Of a stretch of 64,000 bases of DNA, positions 31,898-41,856 are shown in pieces. The first letter of the stretch is position 1; every line of letters begins with the position of its first letter. The stretch comes from Vibrio caribbeanicus ATCC BAA-2122 (GTDB taxonomy: Bacteria; Pseudomonadota; Gammaproteobacteria; Enterobacterales; Vibrionaceae): assembly GCF_000165125.1 (NCBI RefSeq), contig NZ_AEIU01000110.1:1-64000 (forward strand), read 5' to 3'. The position numbers and the translations under genes were made by a program. Below the pieces are notes generated by a model that made no database searches, was not told the DNA's origin, and saw only the letters and a list, made by a program, of their open reading frames with translations.

Positions 31898-31913
31898 TGC
31901 AAAAAACAAGCCA
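31898..31913 (-). promoter_or_regulatory. Sigma-54 promoter before flrBC
   Basis: Minus strand TGGCTTGTTTTTTGCA: -24 GG and -12 GC are 10 bases apart. It lies 38 bases before the flrB ATG. Expected to be activated by FlrA, encoded just upstream. Confidence 0.82.
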
Positions 31914-31971
31914 TGTTTTTATTCAATTAAATCAGAGCCTTAACCAACTGACGGAAATTTGACGCAACCTT

Positions 31972-33438
31972 TTAACGCTGCATATTATACTTGCGCATTT
32001 TTTCGACGAGCGTTGTACGACGCATTCCCAGCATGTCAGCGGCACGTGACACAACACCATCTTGAGCTTCTAAAGCCTGATTGATCATATTAATCTCAAG
32101 ATCTGCAAGCATCTCTTTGAGGTTAATACCCTCAGGTGGAAGTTCTTGTGGGTTATTGTCGTGATCCTGAAAAATATCTTCTGAATCCATACCAAAATCA
32201 GCCGAAAAGATATCCTGTAGTGCGTTCCTCTCCTGCTCCTCGACAGACTCTGTACTAAACTCTGGTTGAAACTCTGGAATATCACTGTAACGATATTTCG
32301 TCGGCAAATGATTAACATCAACCAAACAATTTGGATAAAGAATAATCATTCGTTCAACCAAATTAGCAAGCTCTCGAACATTGCCAGGCCATAAGTGTTC
32401 CATAAGAGAGTTGAGGGCACGAGGTGTAAAACAAATAGGCTGAGCTCCCTCGACTTCCATACGAGCTATCAATTCTTGAAGCAGCAAAGGGATATCTTCT
32501 TTACGTTCTCGAAGCGCAGGCATTTCGATTGGAAACACGTTTAGACGATAATAGAGATCCTCACGGAAATCATGCTCTTCTATCATATTTTCAAGGTTTC
32601 GATGCGTTGCCGCAATAACTCTAACATTAACTTTGATTGTCGTATTTCCGCCAACCCGCTCAAAACAACGCTCTTGAAGTACACGAAGTAACTTTACTTG
32701 CATAGGCATTGGCATATCGCCAATTTCATCTAAAAATAACGTCCCTCCCTCTGCAAGTTCAAAACGCCCCTTTCGAGATGTTATCGCCCCAGTAAACGCA
32801 CCTTTTTCATGTCCAAAAAGTTCACTTTCAAGTAGATCTGGCGGTATTGCGCCACAGTTTATTGGTACAAAGGGACCATTACTGCGAGCCGAGTGGTAAT
32901 GAATGTTCCTCGCAACCACCTCTTTCCCTGTGCCAGATTCACCAAGAATGATAACGTTTGCCTCTGTTTCAGAGACTTGTTCAATGAGATGGCGTACCTC
33001 TTTAATACCATAACTCTGGCCAACTAAACTACGAAAGAGTGTATTGTCTCTAGTTGCGGGAATAATATTCAACCCTTTGCGCCCAAGAAAATCCTTACAA
33101 TGACGAAGAGCTTCACTTAACTGAGGATAATTCAAAGGATACTCTAATTCACCAACATAGTTGGTGAGCTCTTCAACGATATGGGCCTGTTCACCAGAGG
33201 TCGTCAATAATGGGACATGGTTCGCCTGTGATAACTTATTGTTAAGTTGTGATGATGAAAGATTACTGTGGAGAGTGCCAAGAATACAACCAGCCCAGGC
33301 TATCGACCAATCGATATCCTCAAGGCAGTCAAAAGTGACCGCCTCACACTGCTCCCCAACAAATTCTAAAATGTTACTCAGATTGATCCTTGCTTGAGCA
33401 TCATCTTCAATCACGAGTATTTTCGCTAAGCCTTGCAT
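31972..33438 (-). CDS. flrA: Sigma-54-dependent master flagellar regulator FlrA
   Basis: 488 residues. Top of the vibrio flagellar hierarchy. The N-terminal FleQ-type domain looks receiver-like ([20 protein letters not shown]) but diverges after that. The AAA+ domain has Walker A GESGTGKE, the GAFTGA loop, [10 protein letters not shown] and [11 protein letters not shown]. The C-terminal Fis-like HTH is [20 protein letters not shown]. FleQ/FlrA proteins bind c-di-GMP, which blocks activation; I cannot show this from sequence alone. Confidence 0.95.
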   Translation of the reverse strand: MQGLAKILVIEDDAQARINLSNILEFVGEQCEAVTFDCLEDIDWSIAWAGCILGTLHSNLSSSQLNNKLSQANHVPLLTTSGEQAHIVEELTNYVGELEYPLNYPQLSEALRHCKDFLGRKGLNIIPATRDNTLFRSLVGQSYGIKEVRHLIEQVSETEANVIILGESGTGKEVVARNIHYHSARSNGPFVPINCGAIPPDLLESELFGHEKGAFTGAITSRKGRFELAEGGTLFLDEIGDMPMPMQVKLLRVLQERCFERVGGNTTIKVNVRVIAATHRNLENMIEEHDFREDLYYRLNVFPIEMPALRERKEDIPLLLQELIARMEVEGAQPICFTPRALNSLMEHLWPGNVRELANLVERMIILYPNCLVDVNHLPTKYRYSDIPEFQPEFSTESVEEQERNALQDIFSADFGMDSEDIFQDHDNNPQELPPEGINLKEMLADLEINMINQALEAQDGVVSRAADMLGMRRTTLVEKMRKYNMQR

Positions 33439-33544
33439 AGATGAGAATATTTGCCTTAATAAAAATCGTTTTGGCTAGTTCAAAATTCAATGTCAATTTA
33501 AATATAGTGTAAAGACTATGTCAGACAACTGAAAAATTTTAAGC

Positions 33545-33572
33545 AAAAAAGCCACGAGTCTACGTCGTGGCT
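33545..33572 (-). terminator. Intrinsic terminator after fliS
   Basis: Perfect 8-bp stem AGCCACGA/TCGTGGCT with a 7-base loop, then TTTTTT on the minus strand. It closes the flaG-fliD-flaI-fliS unit ahead of flrA. Confidence 0.85.
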
Positions 33573-33694
33573 TCTATTCTATTTGATAAAAAAAATAAGG
33601 CAACCAAGCAATTACCTGATGTGATATTAGCCCAAAAGCTTAATATTAAACCAGTTTCAATTAAACTAAACCCATAATATCTGGGGTTGACTTT

Positions 33695-34105
33695 TTAAAT
33701 TCCAACATCATTGGCCGTCAAATTGTGATATTCAGCAGGTATTTGATCCCAAGCAGACTTAATCTCACGAATAATCTCAATCACATCGTCAATAGGTTGT
33801 GGATCATTTTTATGGTTAGCTTCTGTTATTTGAGTAATCATAAACTCATAAAGTTGATCGAGGTTTTGTGCAATATCCCCCCCATCATCCATTGATAAGC
33901 AACTACGTAAACTTATAACGATATCAAGAGCTTTACCAAGGCGCTCGCCTTTTTTAGGAATATTCCCTGCTTCCATCGCAGCTTTTCCCTGGATAAGACG
34001 CTCGATGGCACCTGCCATCAACATTTGTACAATCTTATGCGGGGAGGCCGCACTCAGTTGACTATCAACCGATACTTTCTTATAAGCCTGTAGTGAACCA
34101 CGCAT
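33695..34105 (-). CDS. fliS: Flagellin export chaperone FliS
   Basis: 136 residues. Binds the C-terminus of flagellin and prevents early polymerisation. The family start is clear (MRGSLQAYKKVSVDSQLSAA, then SPHKIVQMLMAGAIERL), followed by GKALDIVISLRSCLSMDDGG. Called flaJ in some Vibrio species. 17 bases after flaI; a terminator follows. Confidence 0.95.
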   Translation of the reverse strand: MRGSLQAYKKVSVDSQLSAASPHKIVQMLMAGAIERLIQGKAAMEAGNIPKKGERLGKALDIVISLRSCLSMDDGGDIAQNLDQLYEFMITQITEANHKNDPQPIDDVIEIIREIKSAWDQIPAEYHNLTANDVGI

Positions 34106-34122
34106 AACAACCCTCTTTATCT

Positions 34123-34446
34123 CTATAAAAACTTTTGATACTGCTGAACCGAACGCTTACCGTGATGAACTTTACGCAATAGACTTTCAAATTCTGAAGT
34201 TCTATTACTCATTAAGGTGCAGATAGAGTGTGTTCTTTCTATCGCTTTTTCCCACTGCGTTTGGTCTACTGCTTCAGGATAGTTTCTCACTATCTCTGTA
34301 AGACAAAGCAATATCTGTTCCCTTTTATCGACTTGGTAGACAATTTCTTCAACGTTAATTTCATCCTGTTCAAGCAATGATGTAATTAATTGATCTAAGT
34401 CACAAAGACTAGCAATTAGAATTCGATAATCATTAGTTGAGTGCAT
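34123..34446 (-). CDS. flaI: FlaI/FliT-like flagellar chaperone
   Basis: 107 residues, all helical (LIASLCDLDQLITSLLEQDE and later HSICTLMSNRTSEFESLLRK), no membrane segment. Size, helical pattern and position between fliD and fliS match vibrio FlaI, the presumed FliT equivalent (FliD chaperone). Its ATG overlaps fliD by 14 bases. Function is inferred from position. Confidence 0.85.
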   Translation of the reverse strand: MHSTNDYRILIASLCDLDQLITSLLEQDEINVEEIVYQVDKREQILLCLTEIVRNYPEAVDQTQWEKAIERTHSICTLMSNRTSEFESLLRKVHHGKRSVQQYQKFL

Positions 34447-36436
34447 TCATCATCCCTGCTAGTTGAGACTGCATCTTACTTGTCGCATCCTGCATCGCTG
34501 AAAATTTGGCGTATGTTCTCTTTTGTAAATTATCCATGCGGCGATCAAGTGCCGCTTGATCATCCTGTAGCCGATAGGAACGCTCAGTCATACTTTGTTC
34601 ACGGTTACGGATAGACCCGGTCGCCCCAGTTAAACCTTGAATAGCATCCTCAACCTTTTTAGCAAAACCATTACTACCACCAAAGAAGCTTTCTAACTGG
34701 TTAAAGTTATTGTTAATTTGTTTATCTAACATGCCATAGTTAATTTCAAGAGTACCTTGACGGGTTGTAGTGATTCCAAATTCCGTCAAGGTCTTCATAT
34801 TCTCGGGGGCGGGTTCAATATCCGAACCGAATACTGCTCTCAACCTTGAATCTGCGCTGCGGACGATACTATCGCCTGCTAATGGGCCAGCTACCCCAGT
34901 TCTGGGATCAACTTGCGATAATTCAGACGCTACCTGATAAAATTGGTTATATGCCGCAACAAATTGCTCAATATCTTCTCTCACGCCTTGTCTATCATAC
35001 GCAATATCAATTTCCGAAGGTTGTTGCCCTTCTTTTGTTAAACCTTTGAGCGTCAAATCTACGCCGTCAATAGCGCTCTCAATAATGTTGTTATTACTCG
35101 ATAGATGTGCAACACCATCAAGAACAACTTTACTATCCTGTGCGGATTGGACTTCAATCATGCCTTGGTATGTATCAAATGAGCGTTGAGCCACATCCAA
35201 ATCTGCCTGCACTTTATCAAGACGTTCTAGGTACTCTCGTTCTTCTTTAGGAAGTTTAGCTCGTTCAATTTCTTTTGCTTGTTCTTTTGTCAATTCACCC
35301 GCTTCAACACGTTTGTCCAATGCTTCTTTTTCATTGGCTAATTTTCGAGCTATTCTTTCCCGCTCAGAATCTAGCTTTGCTTGTGCCTCTTTGGGGGTGA
35401 CGTAGGAGTCAGTCAGTGTGCCCGCAGCAGTATTAGACCATCCTGGAACGTCAGATGCTTTTTCACGAGCTTTATCATCCAATGGGTCTTCCGGTTCCCA
35501 ATAAGAATCGAGTAATGTTCCTGATGCAGTTTCAGACCAGCCGGGGATCCGGTCTTCAGGTTTTAAAAGTTTGCTTGCAGCTAACCCCGCACTTGCCGCT
35601 GCAGATGCTGCCTTATCCGAGAGTTCACCCGCAGTATTTGGGTCAGCCTGATTCGCCGCCTGTTTCGATAGATCGGCAAACTCTTTATCGGCAAGTTTTG
35701 CCGCATCTGTCATTCTTTGCGCTATTTTGTCGGCAATCTTTTTTTCTTCTGGAGTCAATGGCGCGAGTAGTTCTTGTGCTTGAGCTCTTGCGCGCTCTAG
35801 GTCTTTCACCCTTTGCTCAAGTGTCTTATATTCGAGTAATTTTAATGGGTCACTCGGTGAGGCGTCAGCCTCAATGGATATATCGTTATCATCACCAGAC
35901 ACTGTCGATGCAACGATTAAACGTGGTCCACCGGTGTCATTAATAATTGCAGCCCTGACACCAGGGTTGGTCTGGCTATTGTTTATACCTCTGACGAGAT
36001 CCACTAATTTCGAATTAGCTTGTACATCAAGCGAGAATGATTTATCTCCTAATGAAATACGCAACTTACCCGCACCAAATTTTACATCCTGTGACAAAAC
36101 GTCAGATGCAATCTTATGGCTTTGGGCAAGTTGCAACACATCGATAGAATATCTACCAGCGATAGCATCAGTGGACGCTGTCGCAGATACAACGGTCTCA
36201 TCAGTCGATTCCACCGTCCTTGCTGAGAAAGCCTTCTCGTAACGAAAGCCAGCCATCAAGTTTTTCATTGTATCAAGCGACTCGCTGAGCCGGCCATATG
36301 CACTAATACTAGATTCAATGTTAGCTTGCTCATTGTTGATTCTTTGCTGCTTTGGAGCACGCTCAGAATCAACAATTTTGCCAACCATAGCATTGATATC
36401 CATACCAGTATTCATGCCTACAGGGCCAAAACTCAT
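34433..36436 (-). CDS. fliD: Flagellar filament capping protein FliD
   Basis: 667 residues, longer than the roughly 470 of enteric FliD. The N-terminal (GMNTGMDINAMVGKIVDSER) and C-terminal coiled segments form the leg region of the cap. A long Ala/Lys/Glu/Asp-rich helical insertion spans about 205-425. It contains a duplicated motif, PGWS-x-TA-x-GTL-x-DSY, at 298-312 and 331-345. Long FliD proteins (FlaH) occur in other vibrios. 18 bases after flaG. Confidence 0.93.
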   Translation of the reverse strand: MSFGPVGMNTGMDINAMVGKIVDSERAPKQQRINNEQANIESSISAYGRLSESLDTMKNLMAGFRYEKAFSARTVESTDETVVSATASTDAIAGRYSIDVLQLAQSHKIASDVLSQDVKFGAGKLRISLGDKSFSLDVQANSKLVDLVRGINNSQTNPGVRAAIINDTGGPRLIVASTVSGDDNDISIEADASPSDPLKLLEYKTLEQRVKDLERARAQAQELLAPLTPEEKKIADKIAQRMTDAAKLADKEFADLSKQAANQADPNTAGELSDKAASAAASAGLAASKLLKPEDRIPGWSETASGTLLDSYWEPEDPLDDKAREKASDVPGWSNTAAGTLTDSYVTPKEAQAKLDSERERIARKLANEKEALDKRVEAGELTKEQAKEIERAKLPKEEREYLERLDKVQADLDVAQRSFDTYQGMIEVQSAQDSKVVLDGVAHLSSNNNIIESAIDGVDLTLKGLTKEGQQPSEIDIAYDRQGVREDIEQFVAAYNQFYQVASELSQVDPRTGVAGPLAGDSIVRSADSRLRAVFGSDIEPAPENMKTLTEFGITTTRQGTLEINYGMLDKQINNNFNQLESFFGGSNGFAKKVEDAIQGLTGATGSIRNREQSMTERSYRLQDDQAALDRRMDNLQKRTYAKFSAMQDATSKMQSQLAGMMNALN

Positions 36437-36454
36437 ACATTCACCTCAGTACGA

Positions 36455-36883
36455 TCATACCGTTTGATTGACTAGACCGGAGGAGTACCTCGCTGTCTGC
36501 TCTCTCAAACGTCGCAGTATTTCTAACATTTCCTCATCTGGAATTTGACGGATAATATCTCCAGTTTCCGCCTCGTAAATTGTTACAACATCCCTACCAG
36601 ATTGCTCGTCGACACGAAACGACAGCCCTTTGTTGATAGAAGAAATAAAATCATTCATTTGTTCGACTATCTTCTCACGCTCGACTCGTGTGAGCTTTTC
36701 ACGTTCTTGAGCGATCTCGATTGCTTTTTCAACAAACCGACTCGCTTGTTCGCTCTGCTCTTTGGTAGAAACCTGTTCCTGTCTTGAGGAAACTTGCTGC
36801 ACAATATCGTATTTTGAAGCAAGTTTAGTGCCACTATCTGAGCCATAAGGCTGGACGTTCGATGTGTAGGATGGTATTTCCAT
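36455..36883 (-). CDS. flaG: FlaG family flagellar protein
   Basis: 142 residues. The C-terminal FlaG domain is clear: LSFRVDEQSGRDVVTIYEAE followed by TGDIIRQIPDEEMLEILRRL. The N-terminal half is Gln/Ser/Glu rich. FlaG influences filament length in several bacteria. GGGAG lies before its ATG. It lies 71 bases after the flagellin at 36955, with no terminator between, so read-through from that flagellin promoter is possible. Confidence 0.93.
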   Translation of the reverse strand: MEIPSYTSNVQPYGSDSGTKLASKYDIVQQVSSRQEQVSTKEQSEQASRFVEKAIEIAQEREKLTRVEREKIVEQMNDFISSINKGLSFRVDEQSGRDVVTIYEAETGDIIRQIPDEEMLEILRRLREQTARYSSGLVNQTV

Positions 36884-36954
36884 AACGATCTCCCTTCCAC
36901 CTTAGCAGGTTACAACATTACGCTGCACCAATAAGCCCCTATCAAACCTATCAA

Positions 36955-38088
36955 CTAGCCCAATAAGCTGAGCGCTGCCGATGGCGACTGCTTAGCTTGT
37001 GCCAGAACAGATGTACCCGCTTGCTGGAGAATCTGAGACTTCGTCATTTGTGTGGTCTCTTTGGCATAATCAGTGTCAACAATACGACTACGAGAGGCAT
37101 TAACATTTTCATTAATACTTTCTAAATTAGAAATAGCATGCCCAAATCGATTCTGAAATGCACCCAATTGTGCTCGTTGACTATCAACGGTCTTTAAAGC
37201 TCCATCAATGACTGAGATAGCCAGTTGAGATCCAGCCACCGTGCTAATGTCAATATCAGAGACTGTACTCTTTTGTCCTGCAGCAAATCCAATATCAGTG
37301 CCTAAGTTGCCAGTGACAGTAACATCTGATGCAACCTTATTAGCCGAGGCAAAGAGTTGAAGTTTATTATCTTCACCGACCGAGGCCTTAACATCTTCAC
37401 TTTGACCATTAATAAAGGTTGCCAACTCTTGGAGGTCATCTCCTACTTTAGCGGTAATATCAATGCTGTGAGATTTACCATTTACATCATCATAAGCTAG
37501 GGTTATGTCCTCTTTACCGGCTTCAACAACCCAATCTGACGCTTTGCCTGTTGAAGCTATATAGACTTTTCCACCCATCTCATCAGTGTCAGAGCGCATA
37601 TTACCCATCGATAGCTGAACGGCTTCGCCTGAACCAGCGCCAATCTGAAATGACTGCGTACCGTATGTACCATTGAGCAACTTGTAGCCACCAAAAGAAG
37701 TTGATTCAGCGATACGATTAAGCTCGTCATTAAGTGCAGACACTTCCTCTTGAAGGGCAGTACGCTCGGAAATTGAATTGGAACCATTCGAAGACTGCAA
37801 GGCGAGATCCCGCATTCTTTGCAAAATGGAAGTTGACTCACTCATCGCTCCTTCTGCGGTCTGGGAAATAGAAATACCGTCGTTCGCATTCCTTACCGCA
37901 ACATCTAGGCCGCGACTTTGTGAGTTGAGACGATTGGATATCTGAAGACCAGCCGCATCATCTCGGGCACTGTTTATTTTGTACCCTGAAGACAGACGTT
38001 CCATCGATTTCTGCATACCGTCAGTCGCCGCATTGAGGTAGCGCTGAGCAGTCATCGCAGACACATTTGTGTTTACGTTAATTGCCAT
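36955..38088 (-). CDS. Polar flagellin (position of V. cholerae FlaB)
   Basis: 377 residues. The D0/D1 N-terminus ([20 protein letters not shown]) and C-terminus ([17 protein letters not shown], ending SAALSLLG) are typical; the central D2/D3 part is short. Nearest flaG, as flaB is in V. cholerae, but vibrio flagellin letters differ between species, so I give no symbol. A sigma-28-type promoter lies at 38169-38195. Together with the next two genes it forms a three-flagellin array. Confidence 0.95.
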   Translation of the reverse strand: MAINVNTNVSAMTAQRYLNAATDGMQKSMERLSSGYKINSARDDAAGLQISNRLNSQSRGLDVAVRNANDGISISQTAEGAMSESTSILQRMRDLALQSSNGSNSISERTALQEEVSALNDELNRIAESTSFGGYKLLNGTYGTQSFQIGAGSGEAVQLSMGNMRSDTDEMGGKVYIASTGKASDWVVEAGKEDITLAYDDVNGKSHSIDITAKVGDDLQELATFINGQSEDVKASVGEDNKLQLFASANKVASDVTVTGNLGTDIGFAAGQKSTVSDIDISTVAGSQLAISVIDGALKTVDSQRAQLGAFQNRFGHAISNLESINENVNASRSRIVDTDYAKETTQMTKSQILQQAGTSVLAQAKQSPSAALSLLG

Positions 38089-38168
38089 ATTTGATCTCCT
38101 TAGGCATTTAGCTGATGTGCATCAGCGTCTCTCACCTCGCTTCAACACATCTCATTTCTCTCAATCCT

Positions 38169-38195
38169 TTAACGGCTTGGGGAGAAATACCTTTA
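38169..38195 (-). promoter_or_regulatory. Sigma-28-type promoter for the flagellin at 36955-38088
   Basis: Minus strand TAAAGGTA-N11-GCCGTTAA, close to the TAAAGTTT-N11-GCCGATAA consensus. About 80 bases before the ATG. Confidence 0.8.
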
Positions 38196-38260
38196 GGAAA
38201 AAAATGATACAATTTTAAAATGAACAAATATTAATCTAATATTCAGCATGTTACATAAAC

Positions 38261-38286
38261 AAAAAAATCCAGCCGAAGCTGGATTT
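38261..38286 (-). terminator. Intrinsic terminator after the middle flagellin
   Basis: 9-bp stem AAATCCAGC/GCTGGATTT with a 4-base loop, continuing into a T run on the minus strand, 18 bases past the stop at 38304. Confidence 0.85.
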
Positions 38287-38303
38287 CCTTATTTTTTTAA
38301 AGA

Positions 38304-39440
38304 TTACCCTAGAAGATTTAAAGCCGCAGTTGGAGTTTGTTTGGCTTGCGCAAGAATTGAACTTGAAGATTGTGACAAAATTTGTGACTTGGTTAGGGAC
38401 GTAGTCTCTTTTGCGAAGTCGGTATCTTTTATGCGGCTCTTAGAAGCATTTACATTTTCATTAATGTTATCTAGGTTACTGATTGCATGGTTAAAGCGGT
38501 TTTGGAATGCACCTAACTCAGCTCGGTGACTATCAACATAATTCAATGCCGTATCAACGATAGCGACCGCTTCTTGAGCGCCACCGACGGTGGTGATATC
38601 AATGGTATGGACAGTCACATCTGTACCTGCGGCTGGTAAGTTCAAATCCGCAGCTAAGGTACCTGAAAACGCAACCTCTCCATCGACTTTATTCGAGCCT
38701 GCGAAAATTTGTAGCCGCCCCTTATCACTAACAGAAGCTTTTACCGAACTATTTTGACCATTGATATAGGTAGCAACTTCTTCAATATCGTCGCCTTCTT
38801 TTGCTGTAATGTTAATTTCTTGGTCTTTACCATCATTATCTTTAAACTTCATAATAAAGGTGTCTGTCCCAGCTTCAACCGTCCAATCTTTATTTTTTTC
38901 AGTCGTGGCAAGATAACTTTTACCTCCCATGCCGACGTTGTCAGAACGCATATCATTTAGCGTCAACATTACCGCTTCACCATTATCAGCACCGATTTGG
39001 AAAGACTTGGTGGAATAAGTTCCGTTGAGCAATCTATTCCCGCCAAAAGAGGTCGTCTCTGCGATTCGATTCAATTCATCGTTGAGAGCTGTCACCTCTT
39101 CTTGCAATGCTACCCTCTCAGAAAGTGAGTTGGAACCGTTTGCAGATTGGAGTGAAAGGTCACGGATTCGCTGCAATATATTTGTACTTTCATCCATTGC
39201 TCCTTCCGCTGTTTGGGTAATGGATATACCATCGTTAGCATTACGAACAGCAACACTTAAACCACGACTTTGTACATTAAGGCGGTTTGAAATCTGCATA
39301 CCTGCTGCATCATCTTTCGCACTGTTAATTTTAAAACCAGATGACAAACGCTCCATTGATGTTTGCTGTGCATCGTTTGCCTTGTTTAAATAACGCTGTG
39401 CTGTCATTGCTGATACGTTAGTATTTACATTCACTGCCAT
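38304..39440 (-). CDS. Polar flagellin (position of V. cholerae FlaD)
   Basis: 378 residues from ATG 39440, preceded by GGAG; an in-frame extension to 39512 would add 24 residues before the invariant [18 protein letters not shown] and is rejected. C-terminus [22 protein letters not shown]-like ([18 protein letters not shown]). It has its own sigma-28-type promoter and its own terminator, so it is a single-gene unit. Confidence 0.95.
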   Translation of the reverse strand: MAVNVNTNVSAMTAQRYLNKANDAQQTSMERLSSGFKINSAKDDAAGMQISNRLNVQSRGLSVAVRNANDGISITQTAEGAMDESTNILQRIRDLSLQSANGSNSLSERVALQEEVTALNDELNRIAETTSFGGNRLLNGTYSTKSFQIGADNGEAVMLTLNDMRSDNVGMGGKSYLATTEKNKDWTVEAGTDTFIMKFKDNDGKDQEINITAKEGDDIEEVATYINGQNSSVKASVSDKGRLQIFAGSNKVDGEVAFSGTLAADLNLPAAGTDVTVHTIDITTVGGAQEAVAIVDTALNYVDSHRAELGAFQNRFNHAISNLDNINENVNASKSRIKDTDFAKETTSLTKSQILSQSSSSILAQAKQTPTAALNLLG

Positions 39441-39524
39441 GGTGATTTCTCCGTTTGATTTTCCGATGTAACCGGTTTCCGACGTCTCGGAAAACCAAAG
39501 TAGTTCTCTCAAAAGTTACAATTA

Positions 39525-39551
39525 TTAACGGCTCTAACAAGAAAACCTTGA
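39525..39551 (-). promoter_or_regulatory. Sigma-28-type promoter for the flagellin at 38304-39440
   Basis: Minus strand TCAAGGTT-N11-GCCGTTAA; the -10 box equals that of the neighbouring flagellin. The -35 box differs from TAAAG at one base of the core. Confidence 0.75.
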
Positions 39552-39684
39552 GCATTTTTTTTTATTTTTTTAGAAAAAAATTACGTTGATTAAAATAACG
39601 GCACTAAAGCGTCAAAACTAACTAAAAAAGAAGAAAATCGCTCAAGTTTTGAGAAAAACTGACGGGGAAGTGAATCGTTTAAAA

Positions 39685-40821
39685 TTAAGCATCGAGCAGC
39701 TTAAGGACGAGGTCGGGCTGCTGCTTTGCCTGAGCAAGTATGGATGTGCTGACTTGTTGGAGAATTTGCTGCTTGACGAGTTGCGTCGTCTCCTTAGCAT
39801 AGTCAGTATCTTTTATCCTACTATTGGACGCTGATAGATTCTCGTTGATATTAGAAAGGTTATTGATAGAATGGTTAAATCGGTTTTGCATTGCCCCCAA
39901 CTCTGCCCGGTGGCTATCTACATATTTTAATGCCGTGTCGATAATCGCAACAGCACGTTGGGCTCCTCCAACGTCTGTAATATCTATATTATCAACGGCT
40001 TCATATCCAATAAGCCCCATTCCCAATTCACTTGCGAGGCTACCACTAAAAGAGAGAGTACCAGACGTCAGGCTACCCTCTAAGTAAATTTGTAGTTGTT
40101 GGTCTTGGTTTACAGAAGCCGACACTTCTTGATTTTGACCATTAATATAAGTGGCGAGTTCTTCAATGTCATCTCCGACTTTCGCGTCAATGGTCAGAAC
40201 TTTTTGTTGATTATTAACATCGGTATACTCCATAACCAACTGATTCTTACCACCCTGAACTTGCCAGCTTTTATCTAAACGGTTGGCCGCTAAATAACTA
40301 AAGCCCCCCATATTAATATCATCACTACGCATATTCTTTAGACTAACTAAAACCGATTCCCCCGAACTGGCTCCAATTTGAAAGGCTGATGTTGCAAAAG
40401 TACCATTTAGGAGTTTTCTTCCTCCAAAAGAGGTAGTTTCAGCAATTCTATTTAATTCATCATTCAAAGCTGTCATTTCTTCCTGCAAAGCAATACGCTC
40501 AGAACGACTATTTGAACCGTTAGCAGATTGCAAAGATAAATCACGCATCCTCTGTAAGATTTGCGTTGTTTCACTCATCGCTCCCTCTGCCGTCTGCATA
40601 ATAGAAATGCCATCATTTGCATTTCTAACCGCGACGTCTAGACCTCGCATCTGAGTGGTAAGACGGTTTGAAATTTGAAGACCTGCGGCATCATCTTTTG
40701 CGCTATTGATACGATTACCTGACGAGAGACGCTCGAGTGATTGCTCAAGCATTTTGCTTGCGCTAGATAAGTATCTCTGGGCCGTCATTGCGGAAACATT
40801 GGTATTTACAGTAATCGCCAT
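39685..40821 (-). CDS. Polar flagellin (position of V. cholerae FlaE)
   Basis: 378 residues. The N-terminus [20 protein letters not shown] is standard. The extreme C-terminus reads [16 protein letters not shown] rather than the AALxLLG ending of its two neighbours, which may alter packing of the D0 helix or its chaperone fit. Its central domain is also the most different. A sigma-28-type promoter lies at 40855-40880. No convincing terminator follows; only a weak hairpin and T-rich DNA lie between 39541 and 39684. Confidence 0.94.
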   Translation of the reverse strand: MAITVNTNVSAMTAQRYLSSASKMLEQSLERLSSGNRINSAKDDAAGLQISNRLTTQMRGLDVAVRNANDGISIMQTAEGAMSETTQILQRMRDLSLQSANGSNSRSERIALQEEMTALNDELNRIAETTSFGGRKLLNGTFATSAFQIGASSGESVLVSLKNMRSDDINMGGFSYLAANRLDKSWQVQGGKNQLVMEYTDVNNQQKVLTIDAKVGDDIEELATYINGQNQEVSASVNQDQQLQIYLEGSLTSGTLSFSGSLASELGMGLIGYEAVDNIDITDVGGAQRAVAIIDTALKYVDSHRAELGAMQNRFNHSINNLSNINENLSASNSRIKDTDYAKETTQLVKQQILQQVSTSILAQAKQQPDLVLKLLDA

Positions 40822-40854
40822 AAAGTGTGAATATGTACATAGGAACTATTATTG

Positions 40855-40880
40855 TTATCGGCACAAATTCGCTTTCTTTA
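40855..40880 (-). promoter_or_regulatory. Sigma-28-type promoter for the flagellin at 39685-40821
   Basis: Minus strand TAAAGAAA-N10-GCCGATAA; the -10 box is an exact consensus match. It starts 34 bases upstream of the ATG. Confidence 0.85.
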
Positions 40881-40891
40881 AATGAATTTCC

Positions 40892-41356
40892 TTATTCTTG
40901 GTGAAATCTAGATTCTGAAAAACTGTCTCGAATAAAACGACTGTAATTCAAATAAAGTAGTAGCCAGAAAAGCCCCAATAAACTCAGGCCATTGCTCCAG
41001 CTAAACTGACCATTTGACAAATAGACAGCATAACAGGTTTGAACTAACTGCAAACACGCAGTCACTATCGTAATCCCACGTCCGTAACGAATAACTCGGT
41101 TTATAAAAGGACGCTTTGCACTGCGCAAACTGACAAGCCACATCAACACAATACTTGGTAAGCCAGCAGTGAGCCCAACATAAAATACTTGGTGATCAGG
41201 ATAGAGAGTGGATAGGATCTCGCTGCCACTTTGTTGACTAACACCCGCAAGAACAAATACAACCCAAGCCTTTGCGAGAAATATCCACCCTAGCCAAAGC
41301 AACTTGGGCGGTTTGAGAAAACCGTTAGAATCATAACTCTCTAAACTATATTGCAA
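40892..41356 (-). CDS. DUF2919 family inner-membrane protein
   Basis: 154 residues from a TTG at 41356; AGGGTG lies about six bases upstream and no in-frame ATG precedes it before a TAG. About four membrane helices (LLWLGWIFLAKAWVVFVLAG, then VFYVGLTAGLPSIVLMWLVS, and two more). The start QYSLESYD-x-NGFLKPPKLLW resembles the DUF2919 family (E. coli YfeZ). Function unknown. It lies just upstream of the third flagellin but is not obviously linked to it. Confidence 0.8.
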   Translation of the reverse strand: MQYSLESYDSNGFLKPPKLLWLGWIFLAKAWVVFVLAGVSQQSGSEILSTLYPDHQVFYVGLTAGLPSIVLMWLVSLRSAKRPFINRVIRYGRGITIVTACLQLVQTCYAVYLSNGQFSWSNGLSLLGLFWLLLYLNYSRFIRDSFSESRFHQE

Positions 41357-41476
41357 AACATCACCCTATGCTTTGTTTACGGCTTCAAGGCCATCAAATG
41401 ATATATGTGGGGGAGTTTTGCTTCTATCTCAACGTCTTTCTGTTAAAATTGCGCAAAAAATACATGTAATGAGTCC

Positions 41477-41830
41477 ATGAATAATAAAATCACCCCCTCT
41501 GTTGAAACACAAAATGAAGCGATGAAGATCGCAAAAGCTACACAGAAACCTGGGCAAACAAAAGAGCAAACTAAATTAATTGCACAAGGAATAGAAAAAG
41601 GAATTGCTCAATATAAAAAACAGCTCAAAGAGAAATCCCGTCAAGCTGATAAAGCTCAGAAAAGGAGACGTAAAGAAAAATTACGCTCGCAAAGCCTAAA
41701 TGAAACCGCACAAATAGAAGAGAAGGTAAACATCGACACTCACCTAAAATTATCGTCTAGGTTTGTCGTGACGCCTTGGATATTGCTAGCTGTAAGCTGG
41801 GTTGGTTTCATCATGTATATCGCACAATAG
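41477..41830 (+). CDS. DUF2956 family protein
   Basis: 117 residues. A basic, Lys/Gln-rich helical N-terminal part (SVETQNEAMKIAKATQKPGQ, then TKEQTKLIAQGIEKGIAQYK) ends in a single C-terminal membrane helix (WILLAVSWVGFIMYIA), so it is probably tail-anchored in the inner membrane. It resembles the DUF2956 family of vibrios and relatives. Function unknown. Confidence 0.8.
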   Translation: MNNKITPSVETQNEAMKIAKATQKPGQTKEQTKLIAQGIEKGIAQYKKQLKEKSRQADKAQKRRRKEKLRSQSLNETAQIEEKVNIDTHLKLSSRFVVTPWILLAVSWVGFIMYIAQ

Positions 41831-41856
41831 AGCAGTACTAAAAAATTTGAGTAAGA

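Noticed and set aside
36884-36954. Separate sigma-54 or sigma-28 promoter before flaG
   Set aside because: No pair of boxes with correct spacing was found in the 71-base gap.
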